Of a DNA stretch of 64,000 nucleotides, positions 35,879 through 44,766 are shown one piece after another (the first letter of the stretch is position 1; each line of letters begins with the position of its first letter). A program made the position numbers and the translations under genes. Origin of the DNA: Pantoea sp. Mb-10 (lineage in GTDB: Bacteria; Pseudomonadota; Gammaproteobacteria; Enterobacterales; Enterobacteriaceae); NCBI RefSeq assembly GCF_021272205.1, contig NZ_JAJSDX010000003.1, positions 248,001-312,000 on the forward strand, read 5' to 3'. Below the pieces are notes generated by a model. The model was not told the origin of the DNA. It saw only the letters and a list, made by a program, of their open reading frames with translations, and ran no database searches.

Positions 35879-37165
35879 TTAACCAAAGAACTGCGCCATG
35901 GTGCTTTCCATCTGCTGCATGGCGCTTTGTACCCGCGTGAACTCTTTCAGGTAACGGTTGTAGTGCGTGTCATAGCGCTGCTGAATCTGCAGTTCTTTGC
36001 TGCTGAGCTGGCTGGTTTTACGATCGAGGGAGTCCTGCCTTGATTTGATGGATCCGGTCACGCTCAGGAAACCATTCAGGCTTTTGTCCATCTGTTTGAT
36101 CACCCCGTCGGTGCCACCAAACAGTGCATTCAGCGCCTGCGGATTGTCGTTAACCGCCTCGAGAAAGGTCTCGCTGTCGATGGACAGCTTGCCCTTTTTG
36201 TCGAGTTCAATACCGAAATCCGCCAGCGTGTTACCGTTCACGCTTTTGCGCAGCAGCGAGGTCATCTGCTGTTCTAACACCCGCAATGAGGAATCCCCGG
36301 CCAGCGCACCCGCCTGCACTTTTTCTCCGCCGCTGCGCGTCAGCTCATCGAGCTTGTCGGCAAGCGTGTTCCAGGCATCGACAAATTTCTGCGCCTGCTC
36401 TTTGGTCTGCGTCTCATCGTTACCCACGCTGATGACCAGCGGACGCGCCGAATCGGTTTTCTGTATCACGTTGATTTCGACGCCGGGAATGAGATCGCGG
36501 AAGGTGTTGCTGCTGCTGGTAATGGTCAAGTTACCCACCTTGATTTCCGCATCGCGCGCAGCAGAAATCGCGCTGCCACCTTCCATCGCACTTTTGAAGG
36601 CGGCATCGCCCGCTACGCTGATGGTGAAACCGTTGGCAACCCCGGTCTCTTCACTGCCCATCATCAGGCGGTTTTGGCCGTTGACCTTCATGATCGATGC
36701 CGTGACGCCAGGGTTATCCGCGTGGCGGTTGATGGCGTCGCGCAGTTCTGCCATGGTGGTGATGCTGCCGACATCGAGATCGAGGCTTGTTCCACCCACC
36801 GACACGGAAAGCGTGCCGGTGGCATTTTTCACCCTATCGTCGGTAAGACTTTCAAAGGCGGTTTGCTGCGCAGCAGCGGTTTCCGTCACGGCAATTTCAT
36901 ACAGCCCCTTACTGGCGCTGCCATCGGCTTTTAGCGTGACGTATCCCTCCAGATTGGCGGTAGCGGCATTGGTGACCACCTCACCTTTACTGCCAAAGCC
37001 TTTAAGGGTGGTGCGAAACGCGTCCAGCGCCGTTTTTAACGCGCTGAGTGCCGTCTGCTCGGCACCCACTTTTTTCTGCTGTGAGGACAAGCGAGACTTC
37101 ATGGCGGCCACGCTGTTAGTGGCTAACATTTCCGCCCATTGGGACGGTTCCATACCTAGATTCAT
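35879..37165 (-). CDS. lafB: LafB, FliD-like filament cap protein
   Basis: 428 aa. FliD N-domain (about 10-110) and C-domain (about 225-405) separated by the variable D2-D3 region; coiled-coil-prone tail ends ESTMAQFFG. It forms the filament cap that folds exported LafA. First gene of lafBCDEFSTU, transcribed from the sigma-54 promoter at 37196-37210, with AGGAGAATCTC before the ATG. The long plus-strand frame opposite it is only its shadow. Confidence 0.92.
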   Translation of the reverse strand: MNLGMEPSQWAEMLATNSVAAMKSRLSSQQKKVGAEQTALSALKTALDAFRTTLKGFGSKGEVVTNAATANLEGYVTLKADGSASKGLYEIAVTETAAAQQTAFESLTDDRVKNATGTLSVSVGGTSLDLDVGSITTMAELRDAINRHADNPGVTASIMKVNGQNRLMMGSEETGVANGFTISVAGDAAFKSAMEGGSAISAARDAEIKVGNLTITSSSNTFRDLIPGVEINVIQKTDSARPLVISVGNDETQTKEQAQKFVDAWNTLADKLDELTRSGGEKVQAGALAGDSSLRVLEQQMTSLLRKSVNGNTLADFGIELDKKGKLSIDSETFLEAVNDNPQALNALFGGTDGVIKQMDKSLNGFLSVTGSIKSRQDSLDRKTSQLSSKELQIQQRYDTHYNRYLKEFTRVQSAMQQMESTMAQFFG

Positions 37166-37195
37166 GAGATTCTCCTGCTGATATCTGATTCAATA

Positions 37196-37210
37196 GCAAC
37201 GGGCGTGCCA
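37196..37210 (-). promoter_or_regulatory. Sigma-54 promoter of the lafB operon
   Basis: Minus-strand TGGCAC-GCCCG-TTGC, followed by TA, matches the RpoN consensus TGGCAC-N5-TTGC at every fixed position. The predicted start point is near 37184, giving a 19-base leader with the lafB ribosome site. Confidence 0.9.
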
Positions 37211-37250
37211 TCTTTTATTTTCTTTAAAATCAGTACGATAAAGAATTTGA

Positions 37251-37269
37251 GCGGAAGAGATATTTCCGC
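37251..37269. promoter_or_regulatory. Candidate LafK upstream site of the lafB promoter
   Basis: Inverted repeat GCGGAA-N7-TTCCGC centred about 76 bases upstream of the predicted sigma-54 start. A further GCGGAAA arm lies at 37273-37279. The same motif lies upstream of the lfgB promoter. Role inferred. Confidence 0.55.
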
Positions 37270-37297
37270 ACAGCGGAAACCATGCTGAGGGCGGCGG

Positions 37298-37327
37298 AAA
37301 AAAAAACACCGCTGCGGGAGCGGTGTT
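37298..37327 (-). terminator. Rho-independent terminator of lafA
   Basis: Stem AACACCGCT/AGCGGTGTT with loop CCCGC (minus strand) and nine Ts. It separates monocistronic lafA from the lafB operon. Confidence 0.93.
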
Positions 37328-37344
37328 GACGTAGGAAGGCGTAA

Positions 37345-38181
37345 TTAGCCCAGCATGCCCAGCACCATCTGGCCCATGCCGTTGGACTGCTTCAGCATCA
37401 TCTGGCTGCTCTGCATCAGCATCTGCTGACGGCTCATCTGCGAGCCCTCTTTGGCGAAGTCGGCGTCGCGAATATTGCCGAGGCCAAGGTCGGTGTTGTC
37501 TTTCATGTTGGCGAGGTTGGCGGCGGTGTGGCCCAGGCGGTTGATGTTGGCACCCAGCGCCGAGCGGATCTCGCCTACCGCGTTCAACGCGTCAGTCACA
37601 CTGGTAATCATGCCGCTTGCGCCGCTGGCCAATGTACCCGAAGCAAGGGTGGTAATCGCAGAGGCGGTCGCCGTCAATTGCCCACTCAGATCCACCTGCA
37701 GGGATTCGCCAGCGGTAGCGCCAATCTGGAAGTTCATGGCTGCTCCCAGCTTGCCACCCGATGCCGCCAGCAGTTTTTCCGAACCGTAAGCGGTATTGCC
37801 CATGATGTTGCCCAGCTCGCTGTTAAGCGCATCAAACTCGGCCTGCATCGCCTTCTGATCTTCCGGTGAGGTGCTGGTGGCATCCGCCGCCTGCGTAGCC
37901 AGATCTTTCATGCGGAACATGATGTTGGACACTTCATCGAATGCGCCCTCTGCGGTCTGCAGCATCGCCGTGGCTTTGGTGATGTTGTCTTTGGCCACGC
38001 TCATCCCGCGCGACTGTCCTTCCAGACGTGTCGCAATCTGCAACCCTGCGGCATCATCGGCTGCGGAGTTAATGCGCTTGCCGGTGCCCAGACGCTCCAT
38101 GGCGGTACTGAGGGCGGCATTTGCGCGGTTCATGGAGTTGGTGGAAGACATTGCGGATGAGTTAGTAAACAGCGTTAACAT
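37345..38181 (-). CDS. lafA: LafA, lateral flagellin
   Basis: 278 aa, much shorter than most polar/peritrichous flagellins. Conserved N-terminal D0-D1 (MLTLFTNSSAMSSTNSMNRA through about residue 140) and C-terminal D1-D0 (about 195-278, closing in a Met/Gln-rich tail MLMQSSQMMLKQSNGMGQ) with only a small Ser/Thr/Ala-rich middle (about 140-195). No Sec signal, as expected for type III export. Monocistronic from a LafS-type promoter, with AGGAG before the ATG and a strong terminator. The Ser/Thr-rich middle and few lysines are possible targets of the glycosyltransferase and methylase encoded at 51.3-53.6 kb. Confidence 0.95.
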   Translation of the reverse strand: MLTLFTNSSAMSSTNSMNRANAALSTAMERLGTGKRINSAADDAAGLQIATRLEGQSRGMSVAKDNITKATAMLQTAEGAFDEVSNIMFRMKDLATQAADATSTSPEDQKAMQAEFDALNSELGNIMGNTAYGSEKLLAASGGKLGAAMNFQIGATAGESLQVDLSGQLTATASAITTLASGTLASGASGMITSVTDALNAVGEIRSALGANINRLGHTAANLANMKDNTDLGLGNIRDADFAKEGSQMSRQQMLMQSSQMMLKQSNGMGQMVLGMLG

Positions 38182-38231
38182 AGAGATGACTCCTGATAAT
38201 TTTCAATAAATTGTGCTACAAGCATCAGGAG

Positions 38232-38258
38232 AAAACGGCACACTATTTTGGCACCTTA
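38232..38258 (-). promoter_or_regulatory. Sigma-28-type (LafS) promoter of lafA
   Basis: Minus strand TAAGGTGC, 11 bases, GCCGTTTT, resembling the FliA consensus TAAAGTTT-N11-GCCGATAA and sharing its departures with the lfgM promoter. Start expected near 38226, about 45 bases before the ATG. Confidence 0.75.
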
Positions 38259-38600
38259 AGCAGCAACGAGATATTTACAATAAAAAAGTTTCGCCCGTAA
38301 TAATGACTCACAGCATCAACGGAATAATTTAAAAATTAAGCGACACAGCAAAATTTTATGAAATGAATGCGTTTAAAAAAGCGCACTCCTCATTCATTTA
38401 TTCCTGCACGCTAATGCATAAATCGGTTTTTTATAAGAAACGGGTATTTAATATCCATGGATTTACCCCTCTATTTCATTTTCCTTATAAAATTTTAAGG
38501 CCGAACTTGTTTTGCAACGCGAGTTAAGGCAGAATTTTGTCAATTAATGCGTTTTTGTAGCATCCTATTGACTGCTCTTCTTATTGAGATATCTCCCACC
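38259..38600. other. AT-rich divergent region between lafA and lafZ
   Basis: About 340 bases, strongly AT-rich compared with both sides. No gene. It should hold the lafZ promoter and possibly regulator sites for lafA. Confidence 0.5.
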
Positions 38601-39536
38601 ATGGCCGCACATTGCGTGATTAATCACTGGCTCGTCGATCGCGACAGCGCCTCACTTATCCATCAGGAAAGTGGCGAACAGCGCAGGCTGGGAGAGTATC
38701 AGCTGAAGTTACTGCTCGTACTTATTGATCATGCCGGACAAATATTATCGCGCGAGGAGTTAAATCAGCTGGTCTGGGAGCGACGCGTCATTGGGAACAA
38801 TAGCCTGCCCAATGCCATCCATGCTCTGCGCGCCGCGCTGGAAGACGATGGCAAACAACAGCGCATCATCAAAACGTTGCCGAAAAAAGGCTATATTCTC
38901 GATACGGAATTTTGTCAGTTCATTACGCGGCATGAAGATGAACATGCCGCTGCGCCACCAGAAGACATTTCTCTCCCACCCCGCGCTGGAGATGAAAGTC
39001 AGGCCCTGCTCTTAGAAAACAAACCTGCTCATCGCGAGCTGACCGCACCAGCAGGCCCGGAATGGGCGGTGGCGGTAACGCAACCGACAACATTACGTCT
39101 TCGCGTCTGGAAAACACTATTTGCCAGCTTGCTGATCATACTCGTGCTAATTACGGCAATGATTGTGCATAATATGCGGCACACGAAGCTGCATTTTGAG
39201 CCGGTGAATATTGAAGGCGTGAGCCAAATTCGTTTATTGCACCTTGTCTACGTACCGGCCAGAGAAAATATTACGCCTCAGGATATACACAAGCTGCTGG
39301 GGGATTCGTTGCGCCAACTTAATGGCTCGCTGCGGCAACGTAATGCGCGCATGGATATCTATACGGCTTTGCGCGGCAGCACGCTGAGTTTGACGCTGAA
39401 TATCTTTACCCCCTGCGCACACCAGCAACTCGCTATGGGGATCGCGGCCGCCACGACCCACGCAGAGGCAATGCGTAAATTGATTGTTGAAGAGACAGAG
39501 AGAAAACTGAATGAGATGGCCCCTTGCGACAAGTAG
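38601..39536 (+). CDS. lafZ: LafZ, CadC/ToxR-type membrane-bound transcription regulator
   Basis: 311 aa from MAAHCVINHWLVDRDS (an in-frame ATG at 38547 would add 18 residues; neither has a good ribosome site, and the shorter form fits the family). Cytoplasmic OmpR/CadC winged helix about 5-100 (RLGEYQLKLLLVLIDHAGQI, LPNAIHALRAAL, IKTLPKKGYIL), a linker, one membrane helix (about 172-192, TLFASLLIILVLITAMIV), and a periplasmic domain of about 115 residues with one Cys pair candidate. It lies divergent to lafA. Expected to control lateral flagella directly across the membrane without phosphorylation. Followed by an overlapping small membrane-protein gene. Confidence 0.8.
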   Translation: MAAHCVINHWLVDRDSASLIHQESGEQRRLGEYQLKLLLVLIDHAGQILSREELNQLVWERRVIGNNSLPNAIHALRAALEDDGKQQRIIKTLPKKGYILDTEFCQFITRHEDEHAAAPPEDISLPPRAGDESQALLLENKPAHRELTAPAGPEWAVAVTQPTTLRLRVWKTLFASLLIILVLITAMIVHNMRHTKLHFEPVNIEGVSQIRLLHLVYVPARENITPQDIHKLLGDSLRQLNGSLRQRNARMDIYTALRGSTLSLTLNIFTPCAHQQLAMGIAAATTHAEAMRKLIVEETERKLNEMAPCDK

Positions 39537-39963
39537 TCTGCTGATCGTCACGCTTCTACTGGCGGCGGCCGCCTGGCACTTCAACTGGCTGCCGCTGCAC
39601 CAACCTGCTTTCGATCCACACTTTCACGGTGAGGTGGGCGAAATAGGGTATTACGATCTCAATACCGATCACCGTGAGCACTATTCGACGTTTTTATCTA
39701 CGCGCGATAACGCGGTCAAAATTGAGTTTACCAGCCGGGAAGATCGGGAATTCAGAGCAGAAATAACGTTCATACCGCAGATTGCCTCACCGGTGGGGTA
39801 CGTGTATCAATACATTCCTAATGTCTATAAAGCCAGCCAGCCGCATCGGCTGTTACAAAGCAACTTTTCGTTTATGGCCCACAACGGCGTAACGGTTAAC
39901 AGCCTGACCTTTGAGGGACACCGCGTCGTGATCACCCCCTCTGGCTTGATCATCCGTCAGTGA
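39511..39963 (+). CDS. Small ToxS-like membrane protein, partner of LafZ
   Basis: 150 aa. One N-terminal membrane segment (about 6-24, TSSLLIVTLLLAAAAWHF) and a periplasmic domain with many beta-prone stretches. Overlaps the end of lafZ by 26 bases and is read in another frame. Size, topology and gene order (regulator then small anchored periplasmic protein) mirror ToxR-ToxS, where ToxS protects and activates the regulator. Family membership is inferred from topology and order rather than sequence. Confidence 0.7.
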   Translation: MRWPLATSSLLIVTLLLAAAAWHFNWLPLHQPAFDPHFHGEVGEIGYYDLNTDHREHYSTFLSTRDNAVKIEFTSREDREFRAEITFIPQIASPVGYVYQYIPNVYKASQPHRLLQSNFSFMAHNGVTVNSLTFEGHRVVITPSGLIIRQ

Positions 39964-39986
39964 CGGCAAGGTGAGCACACTGGCGC

Positions 39987-40988
39987 TCACTGACGGCTGA
40001 GTACATTTCTCACCGTGGTCACCGCCAGATTCGCCTGCGCACCCAACGCCTTTGCCACATCGAGATAACCCGGCGCGCGCAGCTGCTGCGCCACGCTCTC
40101 GGCGGTATGATATGCCTGCCCGCCCGAGAGAGTGGCCATGCTGTCAACGCGCTGCTGAACCTGGCCCAGCGTCCGCACTAACTGTTGCCGTTGCTGCGCA
40201 ATGTTCGCCAGCGCGCGGTGAACGTGCGTTTGCAGCGCACCGGAACGGTCGGAATGGGCCAGCGCCCGCGCAATAGTGTCGTCCAAGGTGTCATCGGCCA
40301 GGGGTTTGAGCGGAAAAAACTGCCCTTGAGGATAGCGCACGCCCCCGCCCTGAACGCTCAGGTGATTCGCCACACGCGGCCACTGCGCTTCGTCCACTTC
40401 AAACAGCAGGTCGTGCTGCGCCGTGATTTTACCGTGAATGCCCCATTTGCCCAGCGCCTGATTCAGGCCAATCAGCGTTTGCTGCGGCGAACTGTCGGCG
40501 GCGATCGCCGCAGCGCTCAACTCACGCCGATCGCCCGCCAGCGAAAAAACGATCACCTCCGACTTCGCAGGGTTCAACAACGCCTTACCGTCTCGCAGCT
40601 GAAAGCTAACCTGCGGTTTTCCCTCTAGCGTAACCTGCAACTGACGATTGACGCTGTTCCCTGACAGCCGCGAGCGCTGCGCGAGAAGCGCCTGCGTCTG
40701 TTGCAATTGGTGCAGCCTGCCACCGCGTCGATCTGACGCCTGATCGAGCCTCAACAGCTGGTTTTCTGCGGCGTGCAGAAAACGATCCGCCATTTGTACC
40801 CGGGTGAGCTGATGATTGAGCTGCACGTTATAGCGCAGCGGCTGCGAAGAGATCAGCGGCGCGTCAGGAAAATGCGCGCGCCGCCGCGCCGCCGGGGCCT
40901 GCTCGCGAAGCGGGTTTGCTTGTAGACGGGCGCTGCGCGCGTAATCCTCGCGAAGCACCGGTGCCGACAGAGTGTCCACGTTAATCAT
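39987..40988 (-). CDS. lafW: LafW, putative hook-associated protein
   Basis: 333 aa, no signal peptide, predicted helical at both ends with a beta-prone middle (about 130-230), the layout of axial flagellar proteins. Follows lfgL by 5 bases, so it is the last gene of the lfgB-lfgL-lafW unit. In other enteric Flag-2 loci a protein at this place is called LafW and thought to be hook-associated; it has no counterpart in the primary flagellum. Exact role unknown. Confidence 0.7.
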   Translation of the reverse strand: MINVDTLSAPVLREDYARSARLQANPLREQAPAARRRAHFPDAPLISSQPLRYNVQLNHQLTRVQMADRFLHAAENQLLRLDQASDRRGGRLHQLQQTQALLAQRSRLSGNSVNRQLQVTLEGKPQVSFQLRDGKALLNPAKSEVIVFSLAGDRRELSAAAIAADSSPQQTLIGLNQALGKWGIHGKITAQHDLLFEVDEAQWPRVANHLSVQGGGVRYPQGQFFPLKPLADDTLDDTIARALAHSDRSGALQTHVHRALANIAQQRQQLVRTLGQVQQRVDSMATLSGGQAYHTAESVAQQLRAPGYLDVAKALGAQANLAVTTVRNVLSRQ

Positions 40989-40993
40989 GACGC

Positions 40994-41902
40994 TTACCTT
41001 AGGTTAAACAGCGACAGCGTCGCGACCTGACCATAGGTCTTGTAGGCCGCCTGAGAGGCCAGGGTGTAGCGGTTCAAATCCAGCATGGCGCCCGCCATGT
41101 CCAAGCCTTCCAGTTGCTGAGTCAGTTCCTCATGGATGAGGGCCTTATCAGCATGCGCATCCTGCAGCAAGGTGAGACTGTTTTGGCGCCCGCCCAGATC
41201 GGTAAAAAGGCGCGTCACGTTGTCGAGCGTGGTTTGTGATTGCGCAAGCATCGCGGTGATGTCCGCGCTGTAACTCCCCGCCGGTAGCGCCGGATTCGCC
41301 ATTTTCCCCAGCAGTGTCTCAAGCTGATTCAGCATCTTCATATCGTCGCCGAAACTGGCCGCCAGATCGATATTCGCAGGCACCGTCACGCCGTTGCTCA
41401 CCGGCGTACTGACGCCGTCATGGTTACCCTGATAGATCCACGCGCCGCTGCCGGCATCGCGCACCACGGGCGCACGATCGGTCACGGTGCCCGCAAACAG
41501 ATAGCGACCGCTCTCATCCCGGCTATTTAACTGGGCAATCAGCGCTGATTTCAGGGTCTCAAGTTCAGCGGCAAAGCCTCCCATATCTTCCGCGTTGTGC
41601 TGGGCGCTGTTGGCCTCGCGCAGCGTATCCAGCATGCTTAACAGCAGATCGCTGCTGCCCTCCACCTGGGTTTCCTGCAGGCTGAGCGAATGGCTCACTT
41701 GCGTAATGTTGTGCTGATACTGACGGGTTGCCGCCTGCTCCCGGCGGAGTTGAGACAGCTGCGCGCTGGCGACAGGATCGTCCGACGCCACCCGTACCCG
41801 CTTCTGCTCGGCAATCTGCGTCATTAGCGTATTAAGTTTGCCGTTGTTGACCTGCAGATTGCGCATCAATGTCGTACCAAAATTCAGAGAGGAGACTCGC
41901 AT
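40994..41902 (-). CDS. lfgL: LfgL, hook-filament junction protein (FlgL-like, HAP3)
   Basis: 302 aa flagellin-like axial protein: MRVSSLNFGTTLMRNLQVNN at the N-terminus and the C-terminal helix GAMLDLNRYTLASQAAYKTY. Joins LfgK to the filament. GAGAGGAGACTCGC before the ATG; 9 bases after lfgK. Confidence 0.92.
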   Translation of the reverse strand: MRVSSLNFGTTLMRNLQVNNGKLNTLMTQIAEQKRVRVASDDPVASAQLSQLRREQAATRQYQHNITQVSHSLSLQETQVEGSSDLLLSMLDTLREANSAQHNAEDMGGFAAELETLKSALIAQLNSRDESGRYLFAGTVTDRAPVVRDAGSGAWIYQGNHDGVSTPVSNGVTVPANIDLAASFGDDMKMLNQLETLLGKMANPALPAGSYSADITAMLAQSQTTLDNVTRLFTDLGGRQNSLTLLQDAHADKALIHEELTQQLEGLDMAGAMLDLNRYTLASQAAYKTYGQVATLSLFNLR

Positions 41903-41911
41903 CGTTTGTCC

Positions 41912-43282
41912 TTAAAAGAGCGCCAGCAGATCGGTGAATATCCGATCGCCCGTGGCGATCACCTTCATGTTGGCCTGATAAGCTTGGGTGTACTGCGTGA
42001 GATTCACATACTCTTCGTCGTAATCCACCGCGCTGAGGTTATCCCGTTCGGTCTCCGCGTTCTGCAGCCATGCCTGCGCGGCACTGAGTTCGGTCTGATT
42101 CTGTCGGCTTTTAATGCCTACGGCGCCGATCATCGCGTTACTTGCCTCATCCAGCGTGGCGGGTGGCTGGCCCGCGATGCTAAAGCGCTGCTGCTTGATG
42201 GCGAGGAGATCCAGCAGGTTCTGGTTGTTGCCCGGCGCGGTAGGATCGGCAGAAAACGCCAGCTCCTCTGCCGTAAGCGCGTTGACCTGCAGCATGCCGG
42301 TGGGATGATTGGGATTAAAATTAAACAGCGGTTTGCCCGCGTTCCCCTTTAAATCAAACCCTTTTGCCAGCCGATCGTTAAACGCCTTTGCCATTGCTTC
42401 AGCCATGCCGCCAAGACGCGCTTCGCTGCTGTCGAGGGTATCGACCTGATAATCGTGCATCGCCCCCAGCTGACCGCCGGTGGCACTGTCGATCTCATAG
42501 GCGCTGCCCGCAAAGCTGAGCTGAAGAACGTGCGCGCCGCTGGCGTTGCGCTGCATGGACAATGCGCCCACCTCACTGCCGCTGACCAATGGCTGCCCGG
42601 AAGGGAGCGTCAGCGTATATTCGCCGGTCTCGCTCTCCTGCACGCGGATATCGAGATAACCACTGAGTGCGCGTACCTGCTCGTCGCGCTGATCGCGCAG
42701 GATGCTGGCATCCCCTCCTGCCGCCACGGTCTCTTTGATGCGCGCGTTGTAGTGGGCAATGGCTTCGCTGGTATGATTAATAGAAGCGGTAAGGTCACGC
42801 TGTTGCTGCTCACTCTCACTGCGCTGCTGCTGTAAAAAGTTCTGAACGTGATTAATGCGCGTGGCCAACGCCTGCGCTTCGCTGAGGACCGTCTGCCGCA
42901 TCGCGTCGCTGTCGGGCTTTTCCGTGGCGCCGCTTAGGGCAGCAAAGAACGTATCCAGCCCGTCACCCACGCCGGTATTTTCCGCACTTAACAGCGTCTC
43001 CAGCGCGCCAAGGTAGCGCTGGCTACTGGAAAAATAGTCGTTCTGGGTGTTAGCGCGCCACACCTGACCGATGCGGAATCGATCGGCGATGCGCTCAATG
43101 CCGCTCACCTCAACGCCGCTGCCGCTAAACAGACGCTCGACGCCCGCCGGCCCGATAGCATTCTGCTGAATACGTTGGCGACTGAAGCCTTTGGTTGCCG
43201 CATTCGCGATATTCAGCGCGGTGACGTTCATGCCAATACGCGCCGCGCTCGCACCGCTGTAACCTATGTTAATGATGCTCAT
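41912..43282 (-). CDS. lfgK: LfgK, hook-filament junction protein (FlgK-like, HAP1)
   Basis: 456 aa. N-terminal rod-type motif LNIANAATKGFSRQRI, variable middle, and the C-terminal FlgK signature EEYVNLTQYTQAYQANMKVI. Somewhat shorter than FlgK of the primary system (547 in E. coli), the loss being in the central domains. Confidence 0.93.
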   Translation of the reverse strand: MSIINIGYSGASAARIGMNVTALNIANAATKGFSRQRIQQNAIGPAGVERLFSGSGVEVSGIERIADRFRIGQVWRANTQNDYFSSSQRYLGALETLLSAENTGVGDGLDTFFAALSGATEKPDSDAMRQTVLSEAQALATRINHVQNFLQQQRSESEQQQRDLTASINHTSEAIAHYNARIKETVAAGGDASILRDQRDEQVRALSGYLDIRVQESETGEYTLTLPSGQPLVSGSEVGALSMQRNASGAHVLQLSFAGSAYEIDSATGGQLGAMHDYQVDTLDSSEARLGGMAEAMAKAFNDRLAKGFDLKGNAGKPLFNFNPNHPTGMLQVNALTAEELAFSADPTAPGNNQNLLDLLAIKQQRFSIAGQPPATLDEASNAMIGAVGIKSRQNQTELSAAQAWLQNAETERDNLSAVDYDEEYVNLTQYTQAYQANMKVIATGDRIFTDLLALF

Positions 43283-43338
43283 GTTCTGTCTCGCCGTTAC
43301 TGTGTCTGATTAAGCAGAGCGACAAACGAAGCCCGCTC

Positions 43339-43641
43339 TTAAGATGAGGAGGGGGAAAGCTGCCGGATAAGCAAATCGGCGATCCCGGTGCTGCGCTGGC
43401 TCGCCAGCTGCTGCGCCAGAGCATCATCGAAAAAATCGCGGATATGGCGCGCTTCACGGCTGCTAAAAAAGCCCTGCTCATCCGCCATGGCATCCGTACT
43501 CTGGCGCATGGCCGCAAGCATATTGCGTAAAAACAAGGCTTCAAATTGCTCGGCAGCCTGCTCAAGGCGCGGCGGTGGTGCTGCGTCAGAAACCGAGGCA
43601 GCTGCGGGCGCGACTGCCGAATAACGTGTATGAATATTCAT
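43339..43641 (-). CDS. lfgJ: LfgJ, rod-binding protein without muramidase domain
   Basis: 100 aa from the ATG overlapping the lfgI stop; a GTG one codon earlier is possible. Only the N-terminal FlgJ rod-scaffold domain is present (AAEQFEALFLRNMLAAMRQS; FFSSREARHIRDFFDDAL). FlgJ of E. coli has an added C-terminal glucosaminidase of about 150 residues, absent here, so another enzyme must open the peptidoglycan. Confidence 0.9.
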   Translation of the reverse strand: MNIHTRYSAVAPAAASVSDAAPPPRLEQAAEQFEALFLRNMLAAMRQSTDAMADEQGFFSSREARHIRDFFDDALAQQLASQRSTGIADLLIRQLSPSSS

Positions 43642-44756
43642 CACATCACCACCAGTTCCGCATCCAGCGCGCCGGCCTGATGCAGCGCCTGCAGGATCGC
43701 CATGATATCGTCCGGTGCTGCGCCAAGGCTGTTGATGGTGTTGACGATACTGCGCAAGCGGGTGCCGGCCGAGATCACCACCATATTGCCGCGTCCGCGA
43801 TCGACGCGAATGTCACTTTCCGGCGTCACGGCGGTGTCGCCCGCGCTGAGCGCCCCCGGCTGGCTCACGTTGCTGCGTTCGTTAATGGTCACCGTGAGGT
43901 TGCCATGCGAGACCGCCGCCGCACGAACCACAACGCCCTCTCCCATGACGATGGTGCCGGTGCGGGCGTTGAAGACCACGCGGGGAGGCGCTTTGCCGGC
44001 GTTGATCTCCACCGTCTCCAACAGCGACATAAACGCCACGCGGGCGGAGGCCTCACGCGGCGCGTGTACCGACACCGCCGTGGCACTTTTCGCCACGGCG
44101 GTGTTGGCACCGAACGCCTGATTCAGCGCCACGGCAATGTTATTCGCCGTGTGAAAGCTGGGCCGCTTGAGGTTCAGCATGACGTCGCTGTTATCCTGAA
44201 AATCGCTGCCCACCGCCCTCTCCACGGTCGCCCCGCCCGGAATACGCCCGACCGTGGGCGTATTCACCGTGAGGCTGGAGCCACTCTCTCCCTGCGCGCT
44301 GACGCCGCCAACGATCACGTGTCCCTGCGCCAGAGCATAGACTTCGCCGTCGGCACCGCGCAGCTGCGTCAGCAGCAGCGTGCCGCCGCGCAGGCTTTTG
44401 GCATCGCCAATAGATGAAACGGTGACGTCGAGGGTTTGGCCCGGCGCGTAGAGAGAAGGCAGCGTCGCGCTGAGCGCTACCGCCGCTACGTTTTTCACTT
44501 TAGGATCCCGTTTCCCCGGCAGCTGTACGCCAAACTGACGCAGCATGTTGCCCAACGATTGGCCGGTAAATTTCACCTGACTGCGGTCGCCGGTACCATC
44601 CAGCCCGACCACCAGGCTATAGCCCACCAGCTGATTTTCACGCATCCCCTGTACGTCAACCAAGGTGCCGAGCGGCTGTGCGTGCGCGCTTTTCACCCCA
44701 AAAAAAGCGCTGCCCAGTACGAGCGGCAGCAAAAGGCGCATTAAAACTTGCGGCAT
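43641..44756 (-). CDS. lfgI: LfgI, P-ring protein (FlgI-like)
   Basis: 371 aa with a Sec signal peptide (about 1-26, ending KSAHAQ). Full-length P-ring protein: [43 protein letters not shown] and the terminal [20 protein letters not shown]. Forms the periplasmic bushing of the rod. Confidence 0.95.
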   Translation of the reverse strand: MPQVLMRLLLPLVLGSAFFGVKSAHAQPLGTLVDVQGMRENQLVGYSLVVGLDGTGDRSQVKFTGQSLGNMLRQFGVQLPGKRDPKVKNVAAVALSATLPSLYAPGQTLDVTVSSIGDAKSLRGGTLLLTQLRGADGEVYALAQGHVIVGGVSAQGESGSSLTVNTPTVGRIPGGATVERAVGSDFQDNSDVMLNLKRPSFHTANNIAVALNQAFGANTAVAKSATAVSVHAPREASARVAFMSLLETVEINAGKAPPRVVFNARTGTIVMGEGVVVRAAAVSHGNLTVTINERSNVSQPGALSAGDTAVTPESDIRVDRGRGNMVVISAGTRLRSIVNTINSLGAAPDDIMAILQALHQAGALDAELVVM

Positions 44757-44766
44757 TGTCAGCCCC

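Noticed and set aside
35997-37181. 394-codon plus-strand frame opposite lafB
   Set aside because: Exact shadow of the FliD-like gene, which has full family signatures, a promoter and a ribosome site.
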